Shown: positions 8,710 to 17,603, counted from the stretch's first letter. The stretch is 64,000 bases of DNA from Trichothermofontia sp037445115 (GCA_037445115.1 JBBILC010000005.1:1-64000); one strand, 5' to 3'. Translations and numbers: made by a program. Notes: generated by a model from the sequence alone, not told the origin.

Positions 8710-8967
8710 CTACCATTTCAGGAAAGCGGCTTCCTGTCCCTGCTCACGGCGGATTTGGCCATCGCGCTCGAACCAGTGAATGATCTGCTGGGGGGTGAGG
8801 TCGGCGATCGCGACCTGTTCATCCTGGGCAATTTGGATCAGCAGCCGCAGCGACGAAATTGTCAGACGGGCCAGAAACTTCTCATGGGACGAGAGCAGAG
8901 CCGCATCAACCTGTGTCGCCTCTTCGATCGTCAGAAATTGCGCATTCGATGCCGGCGTCTCATTCAT
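8710..8967 (-). CDS. Small conserved hypothetical protein
   Basis: 85 residues starting MNETPASNAQFLTIEEATQV. It appears to be all-helical and soluble, with an acidic N-terminal half and a C-terminal WFERDGQIRREQG segment. There is no signal peptide or membrane span. Proteins of this size and pattern occur in cyanobacteria, but I know no function. It stands alone between a repeat-filled interval and the divergent universal stress gene. Confidence 0.65.
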   Translation of the reverse strand: MNETPASNAQFLTIEEATQVDAALLSSHEKFLARLTISSLRLLIQIAQDEQVAIADLTPQQIIHWFERDGQIRREQGQEAAFLKW

Positions 8968-9238
8968 AGCGATTTCTTTAGTCCCTCGTTCAGCATCCCG
9001 ATCCCTCGCGAATAGCCAATTGTACTAGGTCCAAACTTTAACAGGTCATTCTTGACAGGCCATTAGGGACATACCCAGTCATTCGTTTCTGATAATTTTA
9101 ATAAATTTCCGGGTAGCCTTGCCGCTTTGGCTTAGAGTAGGGTCAACTGGCTGTATTAGCAAGGTCAGCAGTCCTGTCGGCTAACGTTCGCACCGCGTCT
9201 TCGCCGGAGAAGCAAGTCTCTATGAGTGGTCTCTGACA

Positions 9239-9718
9239 ATGTTTAAGAAAATCCTCATTGGTTTAGATAATTCCGCTGCCAGTCAGCTTATTTTTGAACA
9301 AGCGCTGGAATTGGCCAAACTCAGCAACGCCACACTGATGCTGCTGCATGTTCTCCCGCCCTTTGGCGAAGATTATCCCCCCCCCGTCTATCCAGAACCC
9401 GATAGCATCTATTCCGCCGCCCACACGGAAGCTCTGAAGAGCTATATGGATCAATGGCAAACGATCGAGCAAACTGGTCTGGAGTACTTGCGGACCCAAA
9501 CGGAAAGGGCCGCTGCCCTGGGAATCCCGACCGAGTTCAGCCAAAATGTCGGCGATCCCGGTCAATTAATCTGCAAGATTGCCCAAAGCTGGCGTGCTGA
9601 TCTGATTATCATCGGGCGACGGGGGCGATCGGGGTTAAGCGAAATGCTGATGGGGAGTGTCAGTAACTACGTGTTACACCATGCCCCCTGCTCGGTCTTA
9701 ACCATTCAAGGACAGTAA
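9239..9718 (+). CDS. Universal stress protein, UspA family
   Basis: 159 residues, a single UspA domain. It begins MFKKILIGLDNSAAS, contains the ADLIIIGRRGRSGLSEMLMG segment, and ends SVSNYVLHHAPCSVLTI. The GRRGRSG-x-MLMGSVS run is the ATP-binding pattern G-2x-G-9x-G-(S/T), so it belongs to the nucleotide-binding UspA/MJ0577 group. Such proteins act in the cytoplasm as ATP-dependent stress or signalling switches. The ATG at 9239 is the natural start. About 270 bases separate it from the divergent gene, leaving room for a regulated promoter. Confidence 0.95.
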   Translation: MFKKILIGLDNSAASQLIFEQALELAKLSNATLMLLHVLPPFGEDYPPPVYPEPDSIYSAAHTEALKSYMDQWQTIEQTGLEYLRTQTERAAALGIPTEFSQNVGDPGQLICKIAQSWRADLIIIGRRGRSGLSEMLMGSVSNYVLHHAPCSVLTIQGQ

Positions 9719-9777
9719 AGACAGGGCCTCGATCTTGACCAATACAGTAAACATCAAGTTTTACAACGTTGGTAGTC

Positions 9778-9791
9778 ACGACTTTAGTCGT
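9778..9791. repeat. Short palindrome ACGACTTTAGTCGT
   Basis: The 14-base sequence ACGACT-TT-AGTCGT has perfect 6-bp arms. The same 14 bases occur at 26988-27001 in another intergenic region. Here it is followed by GCAGGCTAAAGC, as in widely dispersed cyanobacterial repeats. Nothing else recognisable lies in the 326-base interval 9719-10044. Confidence 0.75.
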
Positions 9792-10044
9792 TGCAGGCTA
9801 AAGCTAGCACTACAGGCGTTGCAGAATTTTACCTTTCGAACTACTAGGCACCGACAATGGCTACCCCTTGTTCAAATGGCAGGAGCCATACTGGGAATTG
9901 GGATGAGATTTTGGTAAAAATGTTGCTTCTCCAGGAAGGGACGGGTACCTTTATAGGGAGTGAGACACACACCTCGAATTGACAACTTAACCTTGACTGC
10001 TTAAACTGCGTCGGTTTCTTGCGAGGTCCCGTCCAATAACACAA

Positions 10045-10653
10045 GTGTGGACAAGCATGGTCGCAACCCTATTAACCAGTAGTACCGCTAAGGCTGGGGT
10101 TGGTGCAACCCCAGAGGAATCCCGCCCCAACCTTGATGCTCATCACCTAGATCGTTTGATGCGAGGTGATATTATTACCCAACCCCACGCCTACTCCGAT
10201 TGGGGAGGAGCTGTGACCGCCTGGGCCTATATTCCCCTCGATCGCGCCCAAGTCTGGCACCACATTACCAACTATTCCCGCTGGACCCATTACTTTCCCG
10301 ATGTCACCCGTAGTGAAGTGTTGGGCGCAGTGGCAGCAGGTTTGGCCCGGAAGCGACTTTATCAGACAGCCCAAAAATCCTTCTTTCTCTTAAACATTCA
10401 GGTGGAAGTGTTTTTGGAAGTAATCGAACGCCAGGAAACTGGAGATAGCCTTAGTTTTCGGCTAGAGCGGGGCAGTTTCCGCGATTTTGCGGCGGATCTG
10501 TCGTTGCACCCCTATCAACAGGGCACAATCCTGGCCTATCGGGTTCAAGCAACACCGACCATCCCCGTGCCTAGCCTCTTCATCCAGCAAGCGATGCAAA
10601 TGGATCTGCCCAATAATATGCGCCAGATGCGCCGGGTGATGCGCCAAAGATAG
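10045..10653 (+). CDS. SRPBCC (START/Bet v1-like) family protein
   Basis: 202 residues from a GTG at 10045; an ATG at 10057 is a close alternative. From about residue 50 the sequence shows the SRPBCC/polyketide cyclase pattern: AWAYIPLDRAQVWHHITNYSRWTHYFPDVTRSEVL, then a curved beta-sheet and a C-terminal helix. Such folds bind hydrophobic ligands in a deep cavity, and close relatives are annotated as cyclase/dehydrase in cyanobacteria. No neighbouring gene indicates a pathway. Confidence 0.75.
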   Translation: MWTSMVATLLTSSTAKAGVGATPEESRPNLDAHHLDRLMRGDIITQPHAYSDWGGAVTAWAYIPLDRAQVWHHITNYSRWTHYFPDVTRSEVLGAVAAGLARKRLYQTAQKSFFLLNIQVEVFLEVIERQETGDSLSFRLERGSFRDFAADLSLHPYQQGTILAYRVQATPTIPVPSLFIQQAMQMDLPNNMRQMRRVMRQR

Positions 10654-10920
10654 CGATCGTTAAGGTACTTGCCTGGTTAGATCCAGCTTGGCTTTGAACC
10701 CCGACAGCACGAAGGATATGAAGGTGTACCAAGCCCTTTGTGTTTTCTGAGTGTCTTGATGTCTTGGTGGTTACCGCATGGAGCGATCTTCCAATCGTGG
10801 GCGTATCTTTAGACTCCGATCGCAGGTTGACTTTTAGCTCAGAATGAAGTTAGTGCTTCCTTCCCTACGGCTCCAGCCAGAATGCGGTTATGGTGAAGGA
10901 AAGTGGCACGGTCACTGCGA

Positions 10921-10933
10921 AGGAGGAAGGAGG
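10921..10933 (+). promoter_or_regulatory. Strong ribosome-binding site deciding the start of the next gene
   Basis: AGGAGGAAGGAGG ends four bases before the ATG at 10938. It supports that start over the in-frame upstream candidate at 10890, which would add 16 residues not expected before the nucleotidyltransferase motif. Confidence 0.75.
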
Positions 10934-10937
10934 TGCT

Positions 10938-13505
10938 ATGCGAGCAGTACTCATGGCCGGTGGTTCAGGTACCCGGTTGCGGCCCTTAACCTGTGATTTG
11001 CCTAAGCCGATGGTGCCGATCCTGAATCGCCCGATCGCCGAGCATATCATTAACCTGCTCAAGCGCCACCACATCACCGAAATTATTGCTACCCTTCATT
11101 ACCTGCCCGATGCCCTCCAGGATTATTTCCAGGATGGTAGTGAGTTTGGCGTTCGTATTACCTACGCGGTGGAGGAAGATCAACCCCTGGGAACAGCAGG
11201 GTGTGTGAAGAATATCGCGGAGTTGCTGGACGATACGTTTCTGGTGATTAGCGGGGATTGTATTACAGATTTTGACTTGCAGGCGGCGATCGCATTTCAT
11301 CGCCAGCACCGATCGCGGGCGACCCTGGTGTTGACCCGCGTCTCCAATCCCCTGGAATTTGGGGCCGTCATTACTGACCAGAAAACGGGGCAGATTCAAC
11401 GGTTTCTGGAAAAGCCGTCGGCCAGTGAGGTCTTCTCCGATACTGTGAATACGGGCATTTACATTCTGGAGCCAGAGATTCTCCAATATTTGCCTTCGCA
11501 CCAGGAATGCGATTTCTCTAAGGACCTGTTTCCACTCATGTTGGCGAAGGGGGAACCCATGTATGGCTATATTGCCAATGGTTATTGGTGTGATGTGGGC
11601 CACCTGGAAGCCTATCGCCAAGCCCAGTTTGATGCTCTACACGGGCGGGCGCACCTAACCCTTGCCTACTATGAGCGATCGCCGGGACTTTGGGTGGGCC
11701 AAAATACGGTGATCGATCCCCTCGCCCAAATTGAAACGCCCGTCTTGATTGGTAGTAATTGTCGGATTGGCGCACGGGTTCATATTGAAGCGGGGACTGT
11801 CATCGGGGATAACGTCACCGTTCATGCTGATGCCACCCTCAAGCGTCCCGTGATCTGGAGTGGCTGTGTCATTGGGGAAGAGGCCAATCTGCGGGCCTGT
11901 GTGATTGCGAGGGGGACACGGGTCGATCGCCGTGCCCAGGTGCTAGAAGGGGCGGTGGTGGGGGCGTTGTCGTCGATCGGCGAGGAAGCCCAGATCAGTC
12001 CGATGGTGCGGGTATGGCCCAGTAAGCGCATTGACTCTGGCGCGATCGTCAACCTCAACCTGATTTGGGGCAGTACCGCCCGCCGCAACCTCTTTGGTCA
12101 ACGGGGGGTCAGTGGCTTGGCGAATATCGACATTACCCCAGAATTTGCCGTCAAGTTGGGGGCAGCCTATGGGTCTACGCTGCGTCAGGGTGCCCATGTG
12201 ACCGTATCACGGGACCAGCGCAGTATTTCCCGGATGGTATCGCGATCGCTGATTGGGGGCCTCATGTCGGTGGGGGTGCATATCCATAACCTCCAAGCGA
12301 CGGCCTTGCCCCTGGCGCGATCGGTCGTGCCCACCCTGGCCGCTGTGGGGGGCATTCATGTGCGCATTCACCCCGATCGCCCGGATCATATTCTGATTGA
12401 GTTTTTTGACCATAAGGGAATTAACATCACCAAAGCCAAAGAAAAGAAGATCGAGGGAGCCTACTTTAAAGAAGATATGCGCCGTGCCCAAATCCATGAA
12501 ATTGGCACAATGGTTTATCCGACCCAAGTCATTGACCTTTACAGCCAAGGGTTTGAACGAAATCTCGATGTCGAGGCGATTCAGCGGGGGCGATCGAAGA
12601 TTGTGATTGACTACGCCTATGCCGTCTCTGGGGCCGTCTTACCCCAACTCTTGGCAAAATTTGGCTGTGATGCCGTAGTCCTTAACGCCAGTCTGCACCA
12701 AACGGGGCCGACTCACACGGAACGAGAGGCTCTGCTCAATCAGTTGGGCCATGTGGTCGAGGCACTGAAGGCGAGCTTTGGCGTCCAGATGGCGGCCAAC
12801 GGCGAACAGTTGGTGCTCGTGGACGAGATGGGCATCGCCATTCGCGGCGAAACCCTGACCGCCCTGATGGTAAATATGGTCCTAACCCAGCATCCACGGG
12901 GAACGGTAGTCGTACCGGTTCATACATCAAGCGCGATCGAGCAGATTGCCTATCGCCACGGTGGCAATGTTATTCGGACCAAAGCTAACCCCACCGCTTT
13001 GATGGAAGCTTGCCAGACCAATCCCAATGTCGTCCTGGGGGGCAGTGGTGAGATGGGCTTTATCTTCCCGCAATTGCATCCCGGCTTTGATGCCATGTTT
13101 TGCGTCGCGAAATTGGTGGAAATGCTGTCGCTACAGGAGCAGCATGGGATGGGTGGGGCCGCCCGTGCCCTCGGCCAAATGCGGGCGGATCTGCCCAATG
13201 TTTACCATAAGAGTTACACCGTGCGTTGTCCCTGGACGGCGAAGGGATCACTCATGCGCTATCTGGTGGAAACCCATCCCGCTGCTGATATTGAACTAAT
13301 TGATGGGGTTAAGATTTTTAGTCCCAACCGCGATAGCTGGATTCTGGTTTTGCCGGATGCGGGGGAACCGCTGGTACACCTATTTGCGAACAGTGCCGAT
13401 CGCCATTGGGTAGATGAAATCCTACGGGAGTACCGGGCACGGGTGCAGGAGTTTGTGGATGCCGAGCAAGGCATTACCGAAGTGAGAGAAATGATCGAGC
13501 TTTAG
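10938..13505 (+). CDS. Fused NDP-sugar pyrophosphorylase and degenerate phosphohexomutase-like protein (mannose-1-phosphate guanyltransferase type)
   Basis: 855 residues. Residues 1-235 are a nucleotidyltransferase with the signature MAGGSGTRLRPLT and PKPMVPILNRP. Residues about 250-370 are left-handed beta-helix hexapeptide repeats (IGSNCRIGARVHIEAGTVIGD). The remaining half resembles phosphomannomutase/phosphoglucomutase in layout. However, the phosphoserine loop (TASHNP) is not visible, the stretch there reading IHPDRPDHILIEFFDHKGINI, and the metal loop DGDxDR reads NGEQLVLVDEM. The mutase half therefore looks catalytically inactive. I recall cyanobacterial proteins of similar size (about 840 residues) annotated as mannose-1-phosphate guanyltransferase. 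Expected role: making GDP-mannose or a related nucleotide sugar for exopolysaccharide, lipopolysaccharide or glycoprotein synthesis. Confidence 0.9.
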   Translation: MRAVLMAGGSGTRLRPLTCDLPKPMVPILNRPIAEHIINLLKRHHITEIIATLHYLPDALQDYFQDGSEFGVRITYAVEEDQPLGTAGCVKNIAELLDDTFLVISGDCITDFDLQAAIAFHRQHRSRATLVLTRVSNPLEFGAVITDQKTGQIQRFLEKPSASEVFSDTVNTGIYILEPEILQYLPSHQECDFSKDLFPLMLAKGEPMYGYIANGYWCDVGHLEAYRQAQFDALHGRAHLTLAYYERSPGLWVGQNTVIDPLAQIETPVLIGSNCRIGARVHIEAGTVIGDNVTVHADATLKRPVIWSGCVIGEEANLRACVIARGTRVDRRAQVLEGAVVGALSSIGEEAQISPMVRVWPSKRIDSGAIVNLNLIWGSTARRNLFGQRGVSGLANIDITPEFAVKLGAAYGSTLRQGAHVTVSRDQRSISRMVSRSLIGGLMSVGVHIHNLQATALPLARSVVPTLAAVGGIHVRIHPDRPDHILIEFFDHKGINITKAKEKKIEGAYFKEDMRRAQIHEIGTMVYPTQVIDLYSQGFERNLDVEAIQRGRSKIVIDYAYAVSGAVLPQLLAKFGCDAVVLNASLHQTGPTHTEREALLNQLGHVVEALKASFGVQMAANGEQLVLVDEMGIAIRGETLTALMVNMVLTQHPRGTVVVPVHTSSAIEQIAYRHGGNVIRTKANPTALMEACQTNPNVVLGGSGEMGFIFPQLHPGFDAMFCVAKLVEMLSLQEQHGMGGAARALGQMRADLPNVYHKSYTVRCPWTAKGSLMRYLVETHPAADIELIDGVKIFSPNRDSWILVLPDAGEPLVHLFANSADRHWVDEILREYRARVQEFVDAEQGITEVREMIEL

Positions 13506-13711
13506 TCCACCACGCGTACAAAGCCCATCTGGAGTCGGGTGGCCACGGCCTGAACTGCGGCCAATTCTTCCACAGTGAGGGGAGTTTCCCAGCGGCTGGC
13601 AGCAAGTAATTGCTGCTTGGCTTCTTGCGTGATCTTGCCCGTGCGTAAAATCTGCTGAATGACGGTCTGAAATTGGCTGCGGGAGAGGGGCGGTGTCGTC
13701 ACGGCTTGCAT
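13502..13711 (-). CDS. Small conserved cyanobacterial hypothetical protein
   Basis: 69 residues (MQAVTTPPLSRSQFQTVIQQ...), all-helical in appearance, with QTVIQQILRTGKITQEAKQQLL followed by LTVEELAAVQAVATRLQMGFV. It shares four bases, including the stop codons, with the end of the convergent sugar-nucleotide gene. AGGAGGCAGAGC before the ATG provides a Shine-Dalgarno sequence. No function is known to me. Confidence 0.7.
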   Translation of the reverse strand: MQAVTTPPLSRSQFQTVIQQILRTGKITQEAKQQLLAASRWETPLTVEELAAVQAVATRLQMGFVRVVD

Positions 13712-14064
13712 GCTCTGCCTCCTGAACAGCGTAGATGCAATGGAATGCCAGATTGGGATCTAGCTTAACCAGTCTGCCTAGTGAGGGGAGTCCCCCGAAG
13801 GTGTCACCCGATCGGGCGGTTGTGCGATCGGAGGGAGCTACGCAGCAGGTGTGTTTAGCGTAGGTGCGGCAAGTCCAGGGTGGGCAGAGCAGTTATATGG
13901 CCCTGCTCACGGGTATGCTGTCCTGAGGGGCAAGGGCAGGTTTAACGAGATTGGTCGAAGTCGAATATGTAAAATACGACGGCAGTTATTCATAAGGGAG
14001 TCGTTGGTGACCCGCTTACGGCGAATGAATGCTGACAGTGTTGAGCGCATTTTACGAAAAAATA
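13712..14064. other. Intergenic interval without a supported gene
   Basis: About 350 bases with short self-complementary GC-rich segments (GAGGGGAGTCCCCC at about 13781-13795; CCCGATCGGGCGG at about 13808). One open frame of 79 codons on the plus strand has no Shine-Dalgarno sequence and no protein-like composition. Around 13990 the base composition changes to AT-rich. Confidence 0.5.
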
Positions 14065-14286
14065 TTAGCTGTTGGCAGATTCAGCATTGAGGTTGAGGGT
14101 GTTAGGATTTACCTTCACGCCCTGACGACGGGGGCTTTCTACAATATCAAACCCTAGGGCGCGACAATGTGACTCAGCCGCTTCGGAGTAAGCATGGAGG
14201 TCATTATGATATTGTTCAGCGAGCTGTTCACGAATGTGATGAATTTCAGCAATGATGGACGCATTTGGTGATTGGGGAGAATTCAT
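14065..14286 (-). CDS. Small hypothetical protein
   Basis: 73 residues beginning MNSPQSPNASIIAEIHHIREQLAEQY. The pattern 'EIHxIREQLAEQYxxDLxA' resembles small cyanobacterial proteins often found beside toxin or nuclease genes, but no toxin partner is seen here. It is soluble and mostly helical. The gene marks the left end of the AT-rich island. Confidence 0.6.
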   Translation of the reverse strand: MNSPQSPNASIIAEIHHIREQLAEQYHNDLHAYSEAAESHCRALGFDIVESPRRQGVKVNPNTLNLNAESANS

Positions 14287-14426
14287 GGTTCAAGTCTCAC
14301 TCAGTTCAAAAGGTGTTACTAACTCTGGCAATTGATAACCTTTAGCAGAGCATAAACCACGTATAACAGGCAGTTTCACAGAATTGGCGATCAATGTAAA
14401 GTAGGGAAGGTTCTGTTCCGTCTTCT

Positions 14427-15017
14427 CTATCCCCTAAATTGTTGAGATAAGATATAATCAGCTAATACAAGCGATCTTGTTCTCTCATCTGACTGCTTAT
14501 CAGTGTATGTGGAATTAACGTATTTTCTCTCCTTTTCACGTTCTTCCTCAGTGAGCAAAGCATCCTGTGAAATACTTAGTTCTGCATCCTGCTTGAGTTC
14601 TTCTAAACTCTTACGATCAGCTAGATCTATAGCTTCTTGGTAACGTGCTGCCTTCGCAATTCGGTTAATTCGCTTATAAACAGAATATCTTGCAGAGTTA
14701 TACAGAAATTCAAGACCTAGGGGTGCTTCGCCACCACCGGCAGAGATACTCGCAAATTTCTGACGTACCAGAGTGAGATAAGAGAGGCCAACAACTAAGG
14801 CTCTAGCCCATTCAGGAAGTACTTTTGCGAAAGAAGTTCCTTGGAGAGCTAAATAAAAAGCAGCAGCTAGGAAAGCATTTGCAAAAACAAACCCTACTAC
14901 CAAAAAGTAGAGATGAAATTTCTGCTCGACCTTGTTAGGAATGTAGAAAGTCCTGTCAATATCCAAGAAAGTGACAAGACCAGCAGTCCCAGCAGCAATT
15001 AGTAAATGCCAGCTCAT
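14427..15017 (-). CDS. Unknown membrane protein with cytoplasmic charged tail
   Basis: 196 residues. Three probable membrane spans: residues about 4-20 (LLIAAGTAGLVTFLDI), 33-58 (FHLYFLVVGFVFANAFLAAAFYLAL) and 68-86 (ARALVVGLSYLTLV). The C-terminal 90 residues are charged and helical (KRINRIAKAARYQEAIDLADRKSLEELKQ...EEREKERKYV). I do not recognise the family. Codon usage and base content are clearly more AT-rich than in neighbouring genes, and no HIP1 octamer occurs in it, suggesting recent acquisition or a gene under different mutational pressure. Confidence 0.65.
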   Translation of the reverse strand: MSWHLLIAAGTAGLVTFLDIDRTFYIPNKVEQKFHLYFLVVGFVFANAFLAAAFYLALQGTSFAKVLPEWARALVVGLSYLTLVRQKFASISAGGGEAPLGLEFLYNSARYSVYKRINRIAKAARYQEAIDLADRKSLEELKQDAELSISQDALLTEEEREKERKYVNSTYTDKQSDERTRSLVLADYILSQQFRG

Positions 15018-15246
15018 AGAAAGGTCAACAAATGTAAATATCTACTCTCAGCACCTTTTGATATCTATTGTGCAGGATAGATTATCAAAAAAACATGTAG
15101 TCAAACAATTATACAAGATTGCTTAATCTGGTGAGGTGACATTACCAAATTGAATACACACGAAATTGAATATGCACAATTCTAATGCTTGTACACACCT
15201 CGATTAGCTTTCAATGTGACAACTTAGAGCAGCGATAGTAGGAAAG

Positions 15247-15597
15247 CTAATAATCATTTTCGAAACTGACTCGTCTTGCTAATCTTAACGAATCAGAACG
15301 TAACTTTTTCCTTAGATTTTTGCCGGATGGAGTGAGCTGCATTAAATGCGAATCTTCTCTTTTTATATAGTTTCTCTCCACGAGATTATCAATTACACGA
15401 TTTATTTCACTGGGCTTCAGCCTTACAGCTACAGATAGCTCAGGCATAAAAGACATGCCATCTTCATCAAAGGCAACAATAACCCTTGCTTCCTGGGAAG
15501 TGACAGGAAGAGGTTTTCCTTCAATTGATCTGGCGAAGTTGAGTCTGTGTAATTGCCTCTTTTGTTTACTTCTGCCTACCACCAACCTTATATTCAT
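15247..15597 (-). CDS. Winged-helix (MarR-like) putative DNA-binding protein
   Basis: 116 residues. After a basic N-terminus (GRSKQKRQLHRLNF), the segment VTSQEARVIVAFDEDGMSFMPELSVAVRLKPSEINRVIDNLVERNYIKRED, followed by LMQLTPSGKNLRKKL, has the helix-turn-helix plus wing order of MarR/PadR-like regulators, including the 'LTPSGKxLRKKL' end of the wing. It is too short for a large effector domain. Like the preceding gene it is AT-rich and without HIP1 sites. The two genes lie in the same direction 229 bases apart and may form one unit. DNA binding is inferred. Confidence 0.6.
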   Translation of the reverse strand: MNIRLVVGRSKQKRQLHRLNFARSIEGKPLPVTSQEARVIVAFDEDGMSFMPELSVAVRLKPSEINRVIDNLVERNYIKREDSHLMQLTPSGKNLRKKLRSDSLRLARRVSFENDY

Positions 15598-15799
15598 AAA
15601 TTACCCTCATCTCAAACAATTTTTATAGATAACTCCGCAACTTGCACCTGAAATTTTTACCTAATAGTCACCTAACCGTGGCATGATAATACCCGAATTA
15701 TACACGACTAGGCGACTAGACATCTACCCTGCTAGGCACTCGATCCCTCCCTAATCCCTCTGCCGTCTAGCTATACTCCTGCAAAGTTCGCTTAAAGTT

Positions 15800-15997
15800 C
15801 TAGGCAGATTCGTGACCAGCGGCGACGATCGCGGCCCGTAAATCCACCTCCGAAAGCATCGTTTCCACCGTCAAATGTTTGGTACTGGGATCACCCGCCA
15901 CCACTGCCGTCGGATCAGCCGCCTGGATCACCGATGTAATTGTGTTCACACAATGCTCACAGGCGATCGTGGGGACCTGCACTTGAAACGTTGCCAT
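15800..15997 (-). CDS. Heavy-metal-associated (HMA) domain protein, copper-chaperone-like
   Basis: 65 residues forming one ferredoxin-like HMA domain: ATFQVQVPTIACEHCVNTI carries the metal-binding CxxC (ACEHC), and the domain ends VDLRAAIVAAGHES. Single-domain proteins of this type deliver Cu(I) to P-type ATPases in cyanobacterial cytoplasm. The sequence AAGGAGGCT precedes GTG-ATG; the ATG at 15997 has the better spacing. No copper ATPase is in the window, so the partner is unknown. The 'IACEHC' core differs from the usual GMTCxxC by lacking Gly-Met-Thr. Confidence 0.85.
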   Translation of the reverse strand: MATFQVQVPTIACEHCVNTITSVIQAADPTAVVAGDPSTKHLTVETMLSEVDLRAAIVAAGHESA

Positions 15998-16085
15998 CAC
16001 AGCCTCCTTGGTCTAGATCATCCACTGTCCATGATTGTCCATGATAACGGTATCCTAAGGGGTGACCTAGTGGGACAGACCTAAA

Positions 16086-17360
16086 GTGCTTGATCTCAAA
16101 CTGATTCGGGAAAATCCAGCCTTCGTACAAGAACGGCTTCAGCGCCGGGGCGACTACGACCTGCAACCCCTCCTCGCCCTGGATCAACAGCAACGGGACC
16201 TGGAACAACAACGCACCCAACTCCAGACCCGCAGCAACGAGATCGGCAAACTCGTCGGCCAAAAAATGAAAGCCGATCGCGACGATCCCGCTATCCCCGC
16301 CCTCCGCGACGAAGGCAACGCCATCAAAGCTCAACTCAGTGACCTCGAACCCCGCGAAAAAGAACTCAAGGCCCAAATCGAAAGCCTGCTGCTCACCTTC
16401 CCCAACCTGCCCAGCGACACCACCCCCCATGGCACCAGCGAAGATGACAACGTGGAAGTCCGCCGTTGGGGCGATGAGTATATCCCCCCACCCGACACCG
16501 ATATCCTGCCCCACTGGGAAATTGGCGAACAATTGGGCATCCTCAACTTTGAACGCTCCGTCCGTATTGCCCAGAGCCGCTTTGTCACCTTGATCGGCGC
16601 TGGAGCCGCCCTCGAACGTGCCCTGATCAGCTTCATGCTCGATCGCCAAACCGCAGCAGGCTACACCGAAGTCCTCCCCCCCCTGTTGATTAATAGCCAG
16701 ACCCTCACCGCCTCCGGCCAACTGCCCAAATTCGCCGACGAAAGTTTTAAGTGCGATCGCGACGACCTCTGGCTCACCCCCACCGCCGAAGTCCCGATCA
16801 CCAGCCTCTACCGCGACGAAATCATCAGCAGTGATGAATTACCCATCTACCACTGCGCCTATACCCCTTGTTTCCGCCGCGAAGCCGGTAGCTATGGACG
16901 CGACACCCGTGGCCTCATTCGGCTGCACCAGTTCAGCAAAGTTGAACTCTACAAACTCGTCCATCCCGATACTTCGGCAGATGAACACGATCGCATCGTG
17001 GCCAACGCCGAAGCCATCTTGCAAGCACTGCAACTGCCCTATCGCGTTATCGAACTCTGCACCGCTGACTTAGGATTCTCCGCCACCAAATGCTATGACC
17101 TCGAAGTTTGGCTTCCTTCCGCTGGCAAATATCGCGAAATCTCCAGTTGCTCCAACTGCGGCGACTTCCAGGCCCGACGCGGTAATATCCGCTTCAAGGA
17201 ACCGGGTAAAAAAGGTACCCGCTACCTCCACACCCTCAATGGTTCTGGCCTTGCTGTCGGACGGACAATGGCCGCGATCCTAGAACTGTACCAACAACCG
17301 GATCGCACCGTCCGCATCCCCGAAGCCCTCCAGCCCTACCTCGGTCGAGAGGTTCTCTAA
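16086..17360 (+). CDS. serS: Seryl-tRNA synthetase
   Basis: 424 residues, standard length for class II SerRS. The N-terminal coiled coil (residues about 30-105, LDQQQRDLEQQRTQLQTRSN) binds the tRNA long arm. The catalytic domain contains motif 2 (CFRREAGSYGRDTRGLIRLH) and motif 3 (GSGLAVGRTMAAILELYQ). It charges tRNA-Ser with serine in the cytoplasm. The start is a GTG at 16086 giving MLDLKLIRENP, the canonical N-terminus; no ATG is available. Confidence 0.98.
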   Translation: MLDLKLIRENPAFVQERLQRRGDYDLQPLLALDQQQRDLEQQRTQLQTRSNEIGKLVGQKMKADRDDPAIPALRDEGNAIKAQLSDLEPREKELKAQIESLLLTFPNLPSDTTPHGTSEDDNVEVRRWGDEYIPPPDTDILPHWEIGEQLGILNFERSVRIAQSRFVTLIGAGAALERALISFMLDRQTAAGYTEVLPPLLINSQTLTASGQLPKFADESFKCDRDDLWLTPTAEVPITSLYRDEIISSDELPIYHCAYTPCFRREAGSYGRDTRGLIRLHQFSKVELYKLVHPDTSADEHDRIVANAEAILQALQLPYRVIELCTADLGFSATKCYDLEVWLPSAGKYREISSCSNCGDFQARRGNIRFKEPGKKGTRYLHTLNGSGLAVGRTMAAILELYQQPDRTVRIPEALQPYLGREVL

Positions 17361-17383
17361 ATTATTATTGCCAATTTCACACT

Positions 17384-17603
17384 CGTAGGGGCGGGTCGCG
17401 CCAAAATCTGGGCCGCAAACTAACCATTTCAATAGACCCGTCCTGGGCTGCCCCATCCCTGGGGGGCAGGTTTATCAAGGTTAAGGTTATCGATACACAT
17501 TATAGATTCTGGCGCAAACGTGTGGACCTGCCTGGTTTTCAGGGGGCAGGTTTATCGGAATGGTCATTGGGCCTGAAAGACCCTGGTGCAACCTGCCCCT
17601 ACG
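17384..17603. repeat. Miniature element with inverted ends between serS and psbN
   Basis: CGTAGGGGCGGGT (17384-17396) and ACCTGCCCCTACG (17591-17603) are inverted repeats matching at 12 of 13 positions. The 220-base interval contains two copies of GGGGGCAGGTTTATC, at about 17462 and 17540, and no gene. The structure suggests a non-autonomous repeat or MITE-like element. It ends 17 bases before the stop codon of psbN. No target-site duplication could be assigned by eye. Confidence 0.65.

Noticed and set aside
13851..14090. Plus-strand frame of 79 codons
   Set aside because: No ribosome-binding site, no recognisable motif, and it overlaps the better-supported minus-strand gene.
15957..16721. 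254-codon minus-strand frame opposite serS
   Set aside because: It lies entirely over well-defined serS coding sequence and the HMA gene promoter, and its composition is typical of an antisense shadow.
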